Shown piece after piece: positions 52,116 through 62,810 of a stretch of 64,000 nt of DNA. The DNA comes from Agroathelia rolfsii (lineage: Eukaryota > Basidiomycota > Agaricomycetes > Amylocorticiales > Amylocorticiaceae): positions 992,001 through 1,056,000 of the forward strand of contig JABRWF010000001.1 of assembly GCA_018343915.1 (NCBI GenBank). The letters are read 5' to 3'. Numbering within the stretch: the stretch's first letter is position 1; each line of letters opens with the position of its first letter. The translations under genes were made by a program, and so were the position numbers. The notes under the pieces were generated by a model, which worked only from the letters and a program-made list of their open reading frames with translations, was not told the DNA's origin and did not search any database.

Positions 52116-52817
52116 GAGTAATCTCGGGGCTGTGCATACTTCTCTTTCATCATCGTGCACAGCCTAGGAACACAGCCTTCCTTTCCCTGAACTATTCCTA
52201 ACAGTTACCGGTACTGATCCGGAAACGGATCTCCACACGGATGCCCGGTGGAGTTAGGCAAAACGTTCTTCCCCTGCATTGCCACTATTATGCTTCTATC
52301 TCCCTCTGCGCACAGACCATCAAAGCTGCGCACGGACCATTTCATTATAGTATAAATAGTGCATGTAACTTGTCCTGAAGAGCTCAGCTTCGACCTCTTT
52401 GCCTTCAGGCAAGTAAAACCAAGGTTGTATTCACTACATAAGATTACTAATCAAATCTTCGCCTTCAGGGTATATTCTTTTGGCCTAGCGCCAGGTTCCT
52501 AGCCCCTCTTCTCTCTCTCTCCCCTCTTCTACTTGTAGGTGGTGAAAATCCCCTAACGTGTGCGCGTGAACTTAAGAGCCTCGAATATAAGTGAGATAAC
52601 GGAGTACCCGGCGCATCCCCAATAGATTAGGGAATTGCGTATCTGTGGGAAACCTCATTTATAGGTACTTCATAAGACTTAAATCGTTGAGAAGGGCATT
52701 CATTGTACTTGAAGTCATTTGTGGGTGTTGACCTGCGATTTCATCAAGTCAAGGAGTGTACCCTTGACAGGGCGGTGGCTTGACTCCGGTGTTTTGGATG
52801 TTTATTCCGGCACGGTA

Positions 52818-53160
52818 TGTAAAATGCTAATGCCAATATTAAAACTTCAGTTTATTGTAATGAACTGGGTATATACCTAATGCCAATATTAAACTATAGA
52901 AGTAATGAGCATAGAAATAGAAGTGAGGAAATATAACAGGATACTTACACTTCAGTTTATTGTAATGAACTGAAGTGTGTCGAAGGAGAAAACAACGGAG
53001 AAAAGGACGCGTCAGTCATGTGACGCCGGAAGCAAAATAACATGTACCGTATCCGTATAGAATTAATGCAACAAATAAAAGGAGGAAAAGACAAGGAAAT
53101 GAAGTGAAACAAGTATGAGTTATAGATGAAATGAATATTATACTGCTTGGAATCACAACA
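52818..53160 (-). repeat. COP-C 3' LTR
   Basis: 343 bp, reading TGTAAAATGC...ATCACAACA on the plus strand. Confidence 0.95.
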
Positions 53161-53167
53161 CTCCCCC

Positions 53168-56100
53168 TCAAGCAGGATCCAGTCCAATAATATGCTTGAA
53201 ATAGTCCAGTTTCGACTGCCCGAGCGCCTTTGTGAATAGATCCGCCGCCATTTCGTTGGTATTGATGTAGACCATGTCGAAATGACCATTCTCGATTGCC
53301 TCGCGAATGTTGTGATAACGAATGTCGATATGCTTGGTACGAGCACTATAGAGGCCATTGTGGGCCAGTTTAATGGCGGCCTGGTTGTCACACAACAAAA
53401 CGGCGGTTTTGTGACCACTTTCGTGATTGGTGAGTTCGCGGAGGAGAGAGCGGAGCCAAATAAGCTCGCGATAGGCGTCTGAAGCCGCGATATATTCGGC
53501 TTCGCAGGTGGAGAGCGCGATGAGGGACTGACGGCGGGCAGACCAGCTAACGGCGGCTCCCCCGTACATGAAGATGGAGCCGGAGATGGAGTGCCGGTCA
53601 TCCTGACTGGCCCAGTCGGCGTCTGTGTAAGCGACGAGTCCTTGGTGCTGTTCCGCGCTGTATGTGAGTGCGAGTGTGCGCGTGGTCTTGAGATATCGAA
53701 TTAGCCGGCGGACAGCATTCCAGTGAGCGTACGACGGGTCAGAAAGTACCCGAGTGAGCTGGGACATCACGAACGCGATGTCTGGGCGTGTTCCGACAGC
53801 GGCATACATTGCAGAGCCCACAAGTATTGCGTAGGGCTTGTCTTGCATGAATTCGCGGTCGTCCGCCGTGATATTGCGGGTGCTGAGGTGTGTGTGTGGA
53901 TCCATGGGGACGAAGATGTTGCTGGCATCGTGCATGCCTGCGCGGTCGACAATTTGATCGATATACGCTGTCTGCTTCATGGTGAGACGGCGGTTTGGGC
54001 GGTCGCGGCGAATCTCGTAGCCCAGGAGGAATCGGACCTCCCCGAGATCACTGAGTTCGTACGCATCAGCGAGACGTTTCTTGAAGCTTGTCATGAGCGT
54101 GGGTGAAGTGGTAGCGATGGTGCAATCGTCGACATGGATAGCGACGATGATGGAAAATTCGGCGGTGACCTTGAGAAAGACTGCGGGGTCGTACCCCGAG
54201 CGTGTGAGTCCGAGACTCTCAAAAAGAGCTCGTACCTTCTTATACCACTCATGCCCAGCCTGCTTTAACCCATAGAGAGCCTTCCTCAGCCGCCAGACGT
54301 AATGCGGCTTGTCGGGTGATTTGAAACCGTCGGGTTGGCGCATGTAGACAGTGTCTTCAAGTTCAGCATTAAGATATGCATTCTTGAAGTCAATTTGATG
54401 GAGCTCGAGGTCGTCAATAGCAGCTATGGCCAGAATAAGTCTCAGGGAAGCAGGACGAGCAGTAGGTGCGGCGGTTTCGTTGAAATCGATGCCGGGGATT
54501 TGGCTGAAGCCTTGTGCGCAAAGGCGGGCCTTGTATTTGGTGACGTTATTGTTTTCGTCACGCTTGCGTCGTAGGACCCATGTATTGCCAACCACGTTGG
54601 CTCCCTGCGGCTTCTCAACCAGCTCGAACGTCTCGGTTCGTTTCAATGCCTCTAGCTCAGCTTCACAGGCATCTACCCATCTGTCTCTGTCTGGGCCTGC
54701 TAGTGCCTGTTTGATACTTGGTTCATCTCCTGCCATAGCAGCTAATGCAATTGCTTCTGGGGCGTCAACCTCGTCGTCGTCGATGATCCATTCGTCGGCA
54801 TCGCCGTAGATTACAGCTGCCTGAGCAACTGCTTTGGCTTTGGTTTTCGGCTTCGAGCTCTCGACAGCCTCTCGGGCGCGTGCGGACGGCTTACGTTCGC
54901 GTTCACTGCGTCTGGGTGCCGGTGACTCGGCTCTGCCGATTGCCGGTTGCTTGCTGGCAGCATCTTCTGATAGGTCGGCTGTGGGCGAAGGGGGTAATGG
55001 GATGATCTGTGGGTTGACTGATGCTCCCCCTCTCCCCTCTGGCTCGGAGGTCTTTACGGTTGTGACTGGTCGGCTTGATTCTGTGCTCGTTGCTTTTCTA
55101 GGGCGATCGTCACTGTTGGACTCATCTGCTGGCTCCCCCTCAACGTGCACGGTCGCGGTAGGTCGTTCGAAGCATACGTTCCGTTCGATGGAAATCTTAC
55201 GGCTTAGTGGCCAGTAGATTCGATGGCCTTTGCTCTCGACGTCCCATCCTAGCCATTTTCCAACCATTGACTTTGCCTCAAGTTTGTTTGCACCCTCAAG
55301 CTTCACCCATGCTGTCTCGCCAAAGCGTCGTAGCTGGGACAGGTCAGGTTTCTGTCCTGTTGCTCGCTCATACGGCGTTGTGCCTACGGTCTTCGCTGTT
55401 GTGGTCCGGTTTCGTAGCCAGATCACATGTCGCATAGCCTCTGCCCAGAGGGACTGTGGTAGGCTGGCATCGAGCAGCATTGCACGCGTGTGCTCGGCAA
55501 CCGTGCGGTTAAGGCGCTCAGCTTTACCGTTTTGTGGTGACGAGTCATGAACGGCAAGTCGGCGGGCGGTCCCAGCAGCTGCAAGGTGCTTGTTGAACTC
55601 GGTACTGGTGTACTCTCCCCCTCGATCGGACTGGAGTTCTTTGATGTTTGGGGCATTGCGTTGCACCTTGGCCCAGGCTTCGTAAGTCTTGTATTTGTCG
55701 AATGTCTCTGACTTTGCTGGCATAAAGTAGATCATCGCCTCATCCGTGTAGTCGTCAATGAATGAGCACATGTAAGACTTTCCACCCATTGACCGGACTG
55801 GTGCTGGACCCCAGACATCCGAGTGGACTCGTTCGCCATACCGTTTGCATTGTGGGCTTGACCGCTCATCGGGGTATGGTTGCCGGGTTTGCTTGGCCTG
55901 GATACATGTAGTGCAGGTGGGTAGCTCATTGTCTGTAAGCTCGATTCCCTCGATGATGCTGTCTCTGACCATCTTTTTCAGTGCATTTGCACCAGCGTGG
56001 CCCATACGACGGTGGAATTCCTTCATCGTCATGCGCGTTCTAGGTATGGCGGCCACGGCGGCGACCTTCGGTGAGTCCTTCTTTATTGGTAAGGTCTCGA

Positions 56101-57463
56101 TGTGAAATAGGCCATCCTTGTCGGGGATTCGCAGGATGTGGTCGTCCGATGGCGTGAAGATATGGGCGGCCCGGTCAGCCTCAAAACGAATAGGGAACTG
56201 GGCCTTCAACATTGCGCTAATCGACATAAGTGCAAACGGCATTGTTGGTGCATGCAGCACCTTGCGGAGTCGCAGGATAACACTCCCCGTCTCCGTCTTT
56301 GCTCGAATGGGCACTTCGCCCTCGCCGATGGCATAGAATGTGCCACCTTCAGCAGATGTAATTGGCATAGGGGGAATCTCTTGGTATGTGACGAAGTTGT
56401 TCTTCTTTGGGTCCAGGTGCCTCGATGCTCCTGAATCCAGAATCCATACATCACTGTCCTTGGGCATGGTCGATCTCGATACGGCGGCAAAACTCGTTGC
56501 CACCACGAACGCATATTCGCTCTCGTCTTCACCGTTGCCATTAGGCTCTGTGCTCACAACGGCTACGTTCGCTGATGCTTTTCCTCTTGATTTTGGCTTC
56601 CATGTCCTCTTTGGCCACTGGCCCTCTTGACCCCCTCCTTTCTGCCAACACATATCCTTGGTATGCCCCGGCCGTCCACAGTTCTGGCAACTAGGGGAGT
56701 TCCCTGATGAAGTGGCATTTGATGATTGTTGTGCGTAAGCATGAAGTGCTGTAGCAGAGGCTAACGACGTGCTCTTCTGTAGGTTCTTGTCGTCTTGTGC
56801 CATCTGCCGAATAGCGCGAATGATATCGGTGGATGTGAGGGCAACCTTGCCCTGTCGCTGGTTCTGCCGGTAAGCCCGTAGGGATGCATGGTACGATTGC
56901 GGCATAGCCTGCATGATTGCTACTGCATATTCCTTGTCACCAATTGTTCCACCAGCATGCGCTAACTTCTGTCGCAGTCGTTGCATCTCGTCAATTGTGG
57001 TCCGAGGGTCATCACCCTCTGCACACTGCATTGTGTATATCTGACGCAGGTATACGCCTTGAATAAGCTCGTCGTCTTCGTCAAAACGGTCGCGTAGGTA
57101 TTGCCACATAGCTGCTGCTGTCGTGCAGCTAACCATGTCCACTTGCAACACCTCAGGTACTGTCTGGTATAGCACCGTGCGTACGGCTTCATCCTTCCGT
57201 TCCCACTCATCGAATTTTGTCTCGTATTCATCCATTTCTGATGCTAGTACCACCATGGGTTGCCCCTTCTCGTCGGCTGTTGCAGTAGGGAGCTTAGGGG
57301 GGGCTTCGCGACCATCAAGGTAACGCTTCCAGCCGCGTGCGGTAATGAATGAGATGAGTTGGCGAGAATAGAGCATCCAGTTCTTGCCATCTTCTTCTAG
57401 CTTCGTGATACGTATTGTAGAAGATTCGGTGGTGGTTGGGGTGGAGGCGATTAAGGGACTCAT
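53168..57463 (-). CDS. COP-C Gag-Pol polyprotein, intact (1,431 aa)
   Basis: Gag with MLYSRQLISFITARGWKRYL; CCHC knuckle CQNCGRPGHTKDMC near residue 260; protease ILDSGASRHLD near 343; integrase zinc part HRRMGHAGANALKKM...CTTCIQAKQ; integrase core D549, D613 and E649 (D-35-E exact); RT with IDFKNAYLNAEL and HVDD at about 1110-1113; RNase H with TDADWASQDDRHSISG, STCEAEYIAA (a CEAE variant of TEAE) and CDNQAA. All catalytic residues I can check are present. It is closer to COP-A than to COP-B in Gag and linker regions. The start codon is the ATG in the primer site. Confidence 0.96.
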   Translation of the reverse strand: MSPLIASTPTTTESSTIRITKLEEDGKNWMLYSRQLISFITARGWKRYLDGREAPPKLPTATADEKGQPMVVLASEMDEYETKFDEWERKDEAVRTVLYQTVPEVLQVDMVSCTTAAAMWQYLRDRFDEDDELIQGVYLRQIYTMQCAEGDDPRTTIDEMQRLRQKLAHAGGTIGDKEYAVAIMQAMPQSYHASLRAYRQNQRQGKVALTSTDIIRAIRQMAQDDKNLQKSTSLASATALHAYAQQSSNATSSGNSPSCQNCGRPGHTKDMCWQKGGGQEGQWPKRTWKPKSRGKASANVAVVSTEPNGNGEDESEYAFVVATSFAAVSRSTMPKDSDVWILDSGASRHLDPKKNNFVTYQEIPPMPITSAEGGTFYAIGEGEVPIRAKTETGSVILRLRKVLHAPTMPFALMSISAMLKAQFPIRFEADRAAHIFTPSDDHILRIPDKDGLFHIETLPIKKDSPKVAAVAAIPRTRMTMKEFHRRMGHAGANALKKMVRDSIIEGIELTDNELPTCTTCIQAKQTRQPYPDERSSPQCKRYGERVHSDVWGPAPVRSMGGKSYMCSFIDDYTDEAMIYFMPAKSETFDKYKTYEAWAKVQRNAPNIKELQSDRGGEYTSTEFNKHLAAAGTARRLAVHDSSPQNGKAERLNRTVAEHTRAMLLDASLPQSLWAEAMRHVIWLRNRTTTAKTVGTTPYERATGQKPDLSQLRRFGETAWVKLEGANKLEAKSMVGKWLGWDVESKGHRIYWPLSRKISIERNVCFERPTATVHVEGEPADESNSDDRPRKATSTESSRPVTTVKTSEPEGRGGASVNPQIIPLPPSPTADLSEDAASKQPAIGRAESPAPRRSERERKPSARAREAVESSKPKTKAKAVAQAAVIYGDADEWIIDDDEVDAPEAIALAAMAGDEPSIKQALAGPDRDRWVDACEAELEALKRTETFELVEKPQGANVVGNTWVLRRKRDENNNVTKYKARLCAQGFSQIPGIDFNETAAPTARPASLRLILAIAAIDDLELHQIDFKNAYLNAELEDTVYMRQPDGFKSPDKPHYVWRLRKALYGLKQAGHEWYKKVRALFESLGLTRSGYDPAVFLKVTAEFSIIVAIHVDDCTIATTSPTLMTSFKKRLADAYELSDLGEVRFLLGYEIRRDRPNRRLTMKQTAYIDQIVDRAGMHDASNIFVPMDPHTHLSTRNITADDREFMQDKPYAILVGSAMYAAVGTRPDIAFVMSQLTRVLSDPSYAHWNAVRRLIRYLKTTRTLALTYSAEQHQGLVAYTDADWASQDDRHSISGSIFMYGGAAVSWSARRQSLIALSTCEAEYIAASDAYRELIWLRSLLRELTNHESGHKTAVLLCDNQAAIKLAHNGLYSARTKHIDIRYHNIREAIENGHFDMVYINTNEMAADLFTKALGQSKLDYFKHIIGLDPA

Positions 57464-57467
57464 AACC
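57459..57467 (-). promoter_or_regulatory. COP-C primer binding site overlapping the Gag start
   Basis: GGTTATGAG on the minus strand directly follows the 5' LTR. The ATG is 57461-57463. Confidence 0.65.
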
Positions 57468-57810
57468 TGTAAAATGCTAATGCCAATATTAAAACTTCAG
57501 TTTATTGTAATGAACTGGGTATATACCTAATGCCAATATTAAACTATAGAAGTAATGAGCATAGAAATAGAAGTGAGGAAATATAACAGGATACTTACAC
57601 TTCAGTTTATTGTAATGAACTGAAGTGTGTCGAAGGAGAAAACAACGGAGAAAAGGACGCGTCAGTCATGTGACGCCGGAAGCAAAATAACATGTACCGT
57701 ATCCGTATAGAATTAATGCAACAAATAAAAGGAGGAAAAGACAAGGAAATGAAGTGAAACAAGTATGAGTTATAGATGAAATGAATATTATACTGCTTGG
57801 AATCACAACA
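57468..57810 (-). repeat. COP-C 5' LTR
   Basis: 343 bp. A TATAATATT box lies at 57784-57792, close to the LTR start. The hairpin CTTCAGTT/AACTGAAG is present, and its text occurs twice around the predicted intron. Confidence 0.95.
57527..57598 (-). other. Predicted spliceosomal intron in COP-C LTR (72 nt)
   Basis: Canonical donor GTAAGT and acceptor GGCATTAG. The branch site is weaker (CTCAT). It lies between hairpin copies as in COP-A and COP-B. Confidence 0.45.
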
Positions 57811-58184
57811 CGGTATGTTGACCTTCATGCACGTGAAGCTCCCCAGGAGCTGAGATTGTCGAGGGGGCTAGAGTAAGACACATTGCGGCTCACTGCCTGG
57901 TCAGACGGCCGTTCGTCTATTGAGTGACCAGGAGAATGCAATTTTACGTGCTGCTACATGGATCTGTTTGTGTTATTTTGTCGAGCGAGCCAGCCAGCCA
58001 AAATCAATATAAAAAGCAAGATACTATTCTGCTTGTCATTGTACTTGGTCACGGTACGCCGACAAACAGATGCGGTACAAACTACAATGCGCGGCTACTC
58101 TAAATACTATGTCACGCTACGCGTGACTGTGACTATGTCACACATGCTCCATAGCTACGGATTGCTATTCCAACACATAGTTAT

Positions 58185-58377
58185 TATTGGAATGGGCAAT
58201 CCATGCCTTGATGGGAGTGATGGAGTCACAGTCACATGTAGTGTGACCATGTTATGTAGCTGCACATTTTTGTAGTAGTTACTTTATTTGTTTGTCCGCA
58301 TACCGCATCCAAGTACAAGGACAAGCGTAATGCAATCTTGCTTTTGACTTATTACTGGCTGGCTCGCTTTTCTCACA
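58185..58377 (+). repeat. MIN-1-type solo LTR, TSD GTTAT/GTCAT
   Basis: 193 bp, TATTGGAATGGGC...TTCTCACA. The flanks GTTAT (58180-58184) and GTCAT (58378-58382) differ by one transition. Confidence 0.75.
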
Positions 58378-58469
58378 GTCATAGTATGTGGACAAATGAA
58401 TGAAGTACATACTACAACGCGCAGCTACTCTAAAGACCTGGTCACGCTGCGCGTGACTGTGACTCCATC

Positions 58470-58741
58470 TGTGACGGGTAGTCACGAAATCGAACGTGGG
58501 GATAGTAGGCACAGGGTTGGATTCAAGAACACTGCGGTAACACACACATAGTAGTCTAGTATTTATACAAAATGCAATCTCCTTCCAAGCCCATCGTCCA
58601 CATGCAATAGATAAGAAATGCGACCAATCATGACCAAGCAGAAGAGAATATGAAATTAGGAACGTTGCCCACTGCCCTGTGCGGCGGACAAGATGGATTA
58701 AGCCGCGGCGGGGCTGTAACAAGTAACGCTGCGCCGTTACA
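58470..58741 (-). repeat. LTR-6 solo LTR, TSD CCATC
   Basis: 272 bp, TGTGACGGGTAG...GCGCCGTTACA on the plus strand. CCATC flanks it at 58465-58469 and 58742-58746. A TATAAATA box lies on the minus strand near 58563. The internal region of this family is not in the window. Confidence 0.82.
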
Positions 58742-58818
58742 CCATCACACCTATCCTCTATAGCAATGGATTGCCATTTTAACAGCTCCTCCTTGAGTAG
58801 GTCGCTCTAAGCTCAACA

Positions 58819-58902
58819 ATCTGTAGCTAATAAACCATAGTCACACTACATGTGACCGTGACTCCATCACACCCATCGAGGCATGGATTGCCTATATTAA
58901 CA
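58819..58902 (-). repeat. MIN-1 LTR end fragment
   Basis: It matches the last 80 bases of the MIN-1 LTR in reverse (CATAGTCACACTACATGTGAC...TATTAACA). It lies 10 bases from the oxidase stop codon. Confidence 0.6.
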
Positions 58903-58912
58903 AGCATGGTGT

Positions 58913-60797
58913 TTACAATTTCGATCCTACATAATTATGAACTTCTAGATTACTTCTTCCAGAACCTTCATAACTTCGGTTGGCTTGAAGTTGAGATATC
59001 CAATTTTTCCAAGATGCATCGCTAATAATGGGCGAAGATACATACTCTTGAATGTTAAGATTATTGGTAAGCTCCGTCACGTGATGAAGCGATTTGTTGA
59101 CCATTTGTCCCTCTAGGTCTCGAGTTTCTATGCCATCACTCTTAGAGAGGTAAATAGACGAAGATTTTTGCAGTGCTCGAATCTCGAATAGAGTTAGTAG
59201 AGCAGAGGGAACTCCAGCCTGTGCTGCGGAGGAGTACGCCAATGCTTGGCCTAAGACGAAGACCGCTTCTTCAGCTTGTGGTAAAATCACCTGGTTGAAG
59301 AGTGGGTCGCGATGGCCTAATGGGAAGCTTTGAACCTTCGCCTTGCATTTGGAGTATATCTCTTTGTAGTGACGTCCAAGAACAGAATCGAGTTGGTCCA
59401 GGCATGGCGCCTCATACCTCTCGAGGAGAAGTTCAGTAAATAGTCGAATACAGAGGACAAGGATATCCCCCTCAGCGATTGATATGCCTCTTCCATCCAT
59501 CTAAATGCAATGCAGTAAATACAGAATCATCTATACCGTACTAAATAGCGGCTTTGATGCTATTATAGAACTTACCTCTATTTGACTGATAAGATTGTAA
59601 TTGAAGGTACCCTGAGCCCCAAGGCGCTCACCAACATCGCGTGAGTGAGAAGTCAATAGACGTAGTGCGGTCGTTTTGAATATGACAGACATTGCGTTTC
59701 GAGATGGCCATTTAACGGACTCGTCCATGATTTTCGCTATGGCATAGGGTCTCCAGGCACGGAGAACATACGCAGAAGCAATTGCATGTACAACTGGGAG
59801 CTGTTGTGTTCGGAAGGCCATAATTGGAACCCTTTCCTGTTCTTTTCCCTGTACATGACGCCTCTGTGAGTATTTCAATCCTATGTAGGCTATCATGCTT
59901 AACGCAGAGGTAGAGGCCGCCGCAAGTGTTGCACCGCCAATAGAGATGCGCCAGATAGAGCGATTGAGAGCTTCGTGAGGGTTACCAGGAAGAGATAAGT
60001 CATCCCCGAGGAGAGCGTTTAATGGTATCTTGACGTGATTGAATGTAGTAATGGAGTAATCAAGAGGTGACGACCCACATCGAGGAGGTAAAGGTATAGA
60101 TTTGATGCCGTGGCACATTTGAACATTATCAGATGTAGCGACAACGAATGGACGTATTCCGCGGTAATCATCATCAACGATAAGCCTAGCAAATACGATC
60201 GCAAATTTTGGGAAGCCTTGTATCGGGGTAGTCGGGGGCATAAATCTTTAACGCAGTGAGACGACAATATACTGCTACTATATACAAAAAACATACTTTG
60301 CAGCGTCGGGATGAGGTGTATGAAGAACGAAACCATCTTCTACTTTAGTTGCTGTTGTCTCTAAGCTAGAGATATCCAGGCCGTGCCCGACCTCCGTCAG
60401 AAGTAGATTACCGATGATATCGAAGTTTAAGGCTTTTGTCAATAAGGGCTTTAAATCGGGGCGTCTATGGGCAAATGGTGCCACTGTCCCTACAAAGAGG
60501 TTCAAATGGCATGCAAGTATGTTATTACACCCGACATCACGGACGAGGATAGGGTCGTTTTGCATATCCCAGAATTTCTGTGAGCACATGAGGATATCGG
60601 TGAGCGAGAGACCTAAAGAAATGTGTTGGCATATGAAATTAAAAATCAATATTCGTTTCAAACCAACTCCATGTTCTTCCAACAACACGAGCTCGCGCAT
60701 AGGCAAGCTCAACCTGCTCTTGATAACTAAGAAACTCTTGACGTATCGTATATAGTGGATGTTGATGCAACTGATTTTTAGCAATTTTTGAGGCCAT
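58913..60797 (-). CDS. Peroxisomal acyl-CoA oxidase, four exons (about 567 aa)
   Basis: Exons by my splice calls: 60668-60797, 60297-60612, 59576-60245 and 58913-59500; introns of 55, 51 and 75 nt, all GT...AG (one is GTAAGT...TTTAG). The coding sum is 1,704 bases, an exact multiple of three. The start is the ATG at 60797 (MASKIAKNQLHQHPLYTIRQ). LSLTDILMCSQKFWDMQNDPI opens the N-terminal helical part. LTEVGHG at residues 116-121, followed by LETTAT, is the acyl-CoA dehydrogenase/oxidase flavin-domain signature. LHTPHPDAAK and RGIRPFVV follow, then a helical C-terminal half. The protein ends SKL, a PTS1 peroxisomal import signal. The reaction is FAD- and O2-dependent conversion of fatty acyl-CoA to trans-2-enoyl-CoA plus hydrogen peroxide, the first step of peroxisomal beta-oxidation. 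The protein is shorter than classic oxidases of about 650-700 aa. Exon 1's donor is the least certain choice. It is the only apparent host gene. Confidence 0.85.
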
Positions 60798-61984
60798 GGT
60801 ATTTCGCGTCTTCTGTATTACAGTACGTTCAAATTAACGGAGATGATGGTGGGGATTAGACGTTAAACTGTAACGTATAAATGCCTTGATATATATATAT
60901 ATATATAACGAGTACTAGGCCGAACTCATGTTTATAACCCTGACACTATCTTTCATCGATCATCTTGCAAGGGCAAATTGATCTTTAAAACCTTAACATC
61001 TCAAGAATGATGATATATCGTAATGATATGCTCGCTAGAAGTTTGAGACATATGCACTAATTGATCACATCAAAAAAACCATATGCCTTCCTTGTATTAG
61101 AAGGTTAAAGATATTGATATTAATCATTATTGTACATATTTCCATCCATCTATTCATTTATAGCCCGTTAAAGCTGGTTGTCGTTCCTGAGAAAAGATTA
61201 ATCAGTCATGTTTTACAAGTTAATACTATACTTGGATGGCATGCTGGGACACTTTCTGATGGTTGATATATTCCTCAAATCATTACATGTTTGATCATCA
61301 TTCGAACCAGGTCTAAATTCTTATATAAATAATGGAGATACTATTATAACTATATACCTGAGAAATGTTTGCTGATGCCCTGGAGAAAGATCCGCTTTAT
61401 ATCCATTGTTTGATGTCTACATGCACTCATAATCAGTATCTACGGCTGTTGTGTACAAAATACAATTTCTTTTTCAATATATATATATGTATATTTCTGT
61501 ATATTTTCATATATCAAGGCACAACCTAGGCGTAGACTAATTAATGTGATGGTACGGCCTTGGCTTGGCTTACAGCCACCGGTTCGGCCTAACCTAGGCA
61601 TGTGCTGTTACTTGTAACATATGACATATATATATATATTTACATTTATATACCATATCATGTACTAAAAACAAACTATGGTATCATAAAGGCTATAGTG
61701 TAAGTTATGCAGTATAGGGAAGTATGGAGTGTAGTGGCATAGAGGTTATTATAATGGAGATACTGGAAAGGTTAACAAACTAGATAATTGTGTTGAGGTA
61801 GTTAACAAGGTAAGGAGGGGAGGGGTAAATATATAGTTAAAGATTGGGGGGTGTTAACAAATGAATTTCCTTCTTTGGTGGAAAAATTGAGGGTATTTTT
61901 ATTGTAAGGTTGATCTAGCAATTTTTGTAAAGGCATTTAAGCCTGATACAAACTTTGCTAGTGCTGTAAGGCCTTTATGTGTAC
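60798..61984. other. Spacer with AT microsatellites, nothing else recognised
   Basis: An (AT)n run at 60889-60907 and shorter ones near 61480 and 61627. No ORF or LTR found. The first few hundred bases should hold the oxidase promoter. I see no clear element there. Confidence 0.45.
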
Positions 61985-62699
61985 TGAGGATAATTAGGGA
62001 GGAGAGGCTACTAGAGGCCTTAACAATGTAGTGTCATTGACTATCATAAAGGGGGCAGTTAGCAATAATGTGGTTATGTGTTTGGAAAGTAGAGTTGTTG
62101 CATAGGCATAAGACTGACTCAGAGGGAATAAAGTGGGCATAGTAGTCACCTCTAAAGCCATAGCCTAAGATAGTTTGGATTATTCAGGTGTGAACATCTT
62201 GACAGCCATTAAAGTTGCAGTGGAAAAGGGTGAGCTTAGTGGAAGGTGGTGTATAAAGAGCTATGGCAGCTAAGTTATTATGAGGAAGGGTAGCCTATTC
62301 CAAGCACCAATCTTTAAGTGTGGTGGCTTTGGCTTTCTTGCATACCTATAATATAGATGCATAGAATATGGGGTTGGCACCTCCTCTTACAGCTTCTTTT
62401 GTGAGTGTATCAATACAGTTATTGCCTTGGATTCCCTAGTGCCCTGGGATCCATTGAATTGTAATTTTGGATTGGGGTAGTTTATTGAGGATCTCATCTA
62501 CTTTTTCACAGAAAAGGATGGAATAGATTTGGGCTAGATGGGCTAAGGTGTCTGTAATTGTTGAAATTGCTGATTGATTATCAGCAAGGAAGAGGATGCA
62601 TGAGAGGAGTAGATATTTGTTTGTGTAGGCTGCTGCAGCTCTTGTGCCACTAGCTAGGGCAAGCATTTCTACATTATAAATGCCTAACATGACATACAA
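61985..62699 (-). pseudogene. LINE (non-LTR) remnant: RNase H and C-terminal domain
   Basis: The open part at 62436-62699 reads LADNQSAISTITDT and ITIQWIPGH, typical of the RNase H domain of Tad-like LINEs. The same frame continues through stops into RGDYYAHFIPSES...CLCNNSTFQTHNHIIANC near 62030-62130, matching the C-terminal zinc-like tail such elements carry. RT and endonuclease are absent. Several stops fit C to T changes. Confidence 0.65.
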
Positions 62700-62810
62700 A
62701 TAGCTTACAGCAAGTTATACATTCAAGTTATACATTAGGAAAAAAGGACATTAATATATAACTCAATGTAGCCAATATAGTAGTGGTAACATAGTTGCAA
62801 GGTACCCCTA

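Larger units (their letters stand above)
46768..52769 (+). repeat. GYP-2 solo LTR opened by COP-B, TSD GGGCG
   Basis: TGTCATGAGAAGAG...CCCTTGACA, 847 bp once COP-B and its duplicated TSD are removed. GGGCG flanks it at 46763-46767 and 52770-52774. Confidence 0.92.
52818..57810 (-). mobile_element. COP-C Ty1/copia element, intact, TSD CGGTA
   Basis: It is 4,993 bp with 343-bp LTRs (52818-53160 and 57468-57810) that I read as identical. CGGTA flanks it at 52813-52817 and 57811-57815. One uninterrupted ORF. The tract TTGAGGGGGAG precedes the 3' LTR on the minus strand. It inserted in the MIN-1 interior. Confidence 0.97.
45656..58175 (-). mobile_element. MIN-1 element holding GYP-2 LTR, COP-B and COP-C, TSD CATGG/CATAG
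   Basis: Two 205-bp LTRs (45656-45860 and 57971-58175) differ at one site I can see, a CG to CA change. The flanks CATGG and CATAG differ by one transition. The interior without insertions is about 1.1 kb, non-coding and still CpG-rich, so this is the youngest MIN-1 copy here. The polypurine tract GATTGAGGGGGTG precedes the 3' LTR (left end on the plus strand). Confidence 0.85.
45565..58784 (-). repeat. MIN-1-type solo LTR, opened by three insertions, TSD GCTCC
   Basis: Its ends are TGTAAGAAAAAGC at 45565 and TTTTAACA at 58784. GCTCC flanks it at 45560-45564 and 58785-58789. Inside are a full MIN-1 element (45656-58175), a MIN-1 solo LTR (58185-58377) and LTR-6 (58470-58741). Confidence 0.82.

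Noticed and set aside
58470..58741. DNA transposon with terminal inverted repeats
   Set aside because: The ends TGTGACGG and TGTAACGG look inverted, but similarity stops after a few bases. TG...CA ends, a 5-bp TSD and an internal TATA box fit a solo LTR better.
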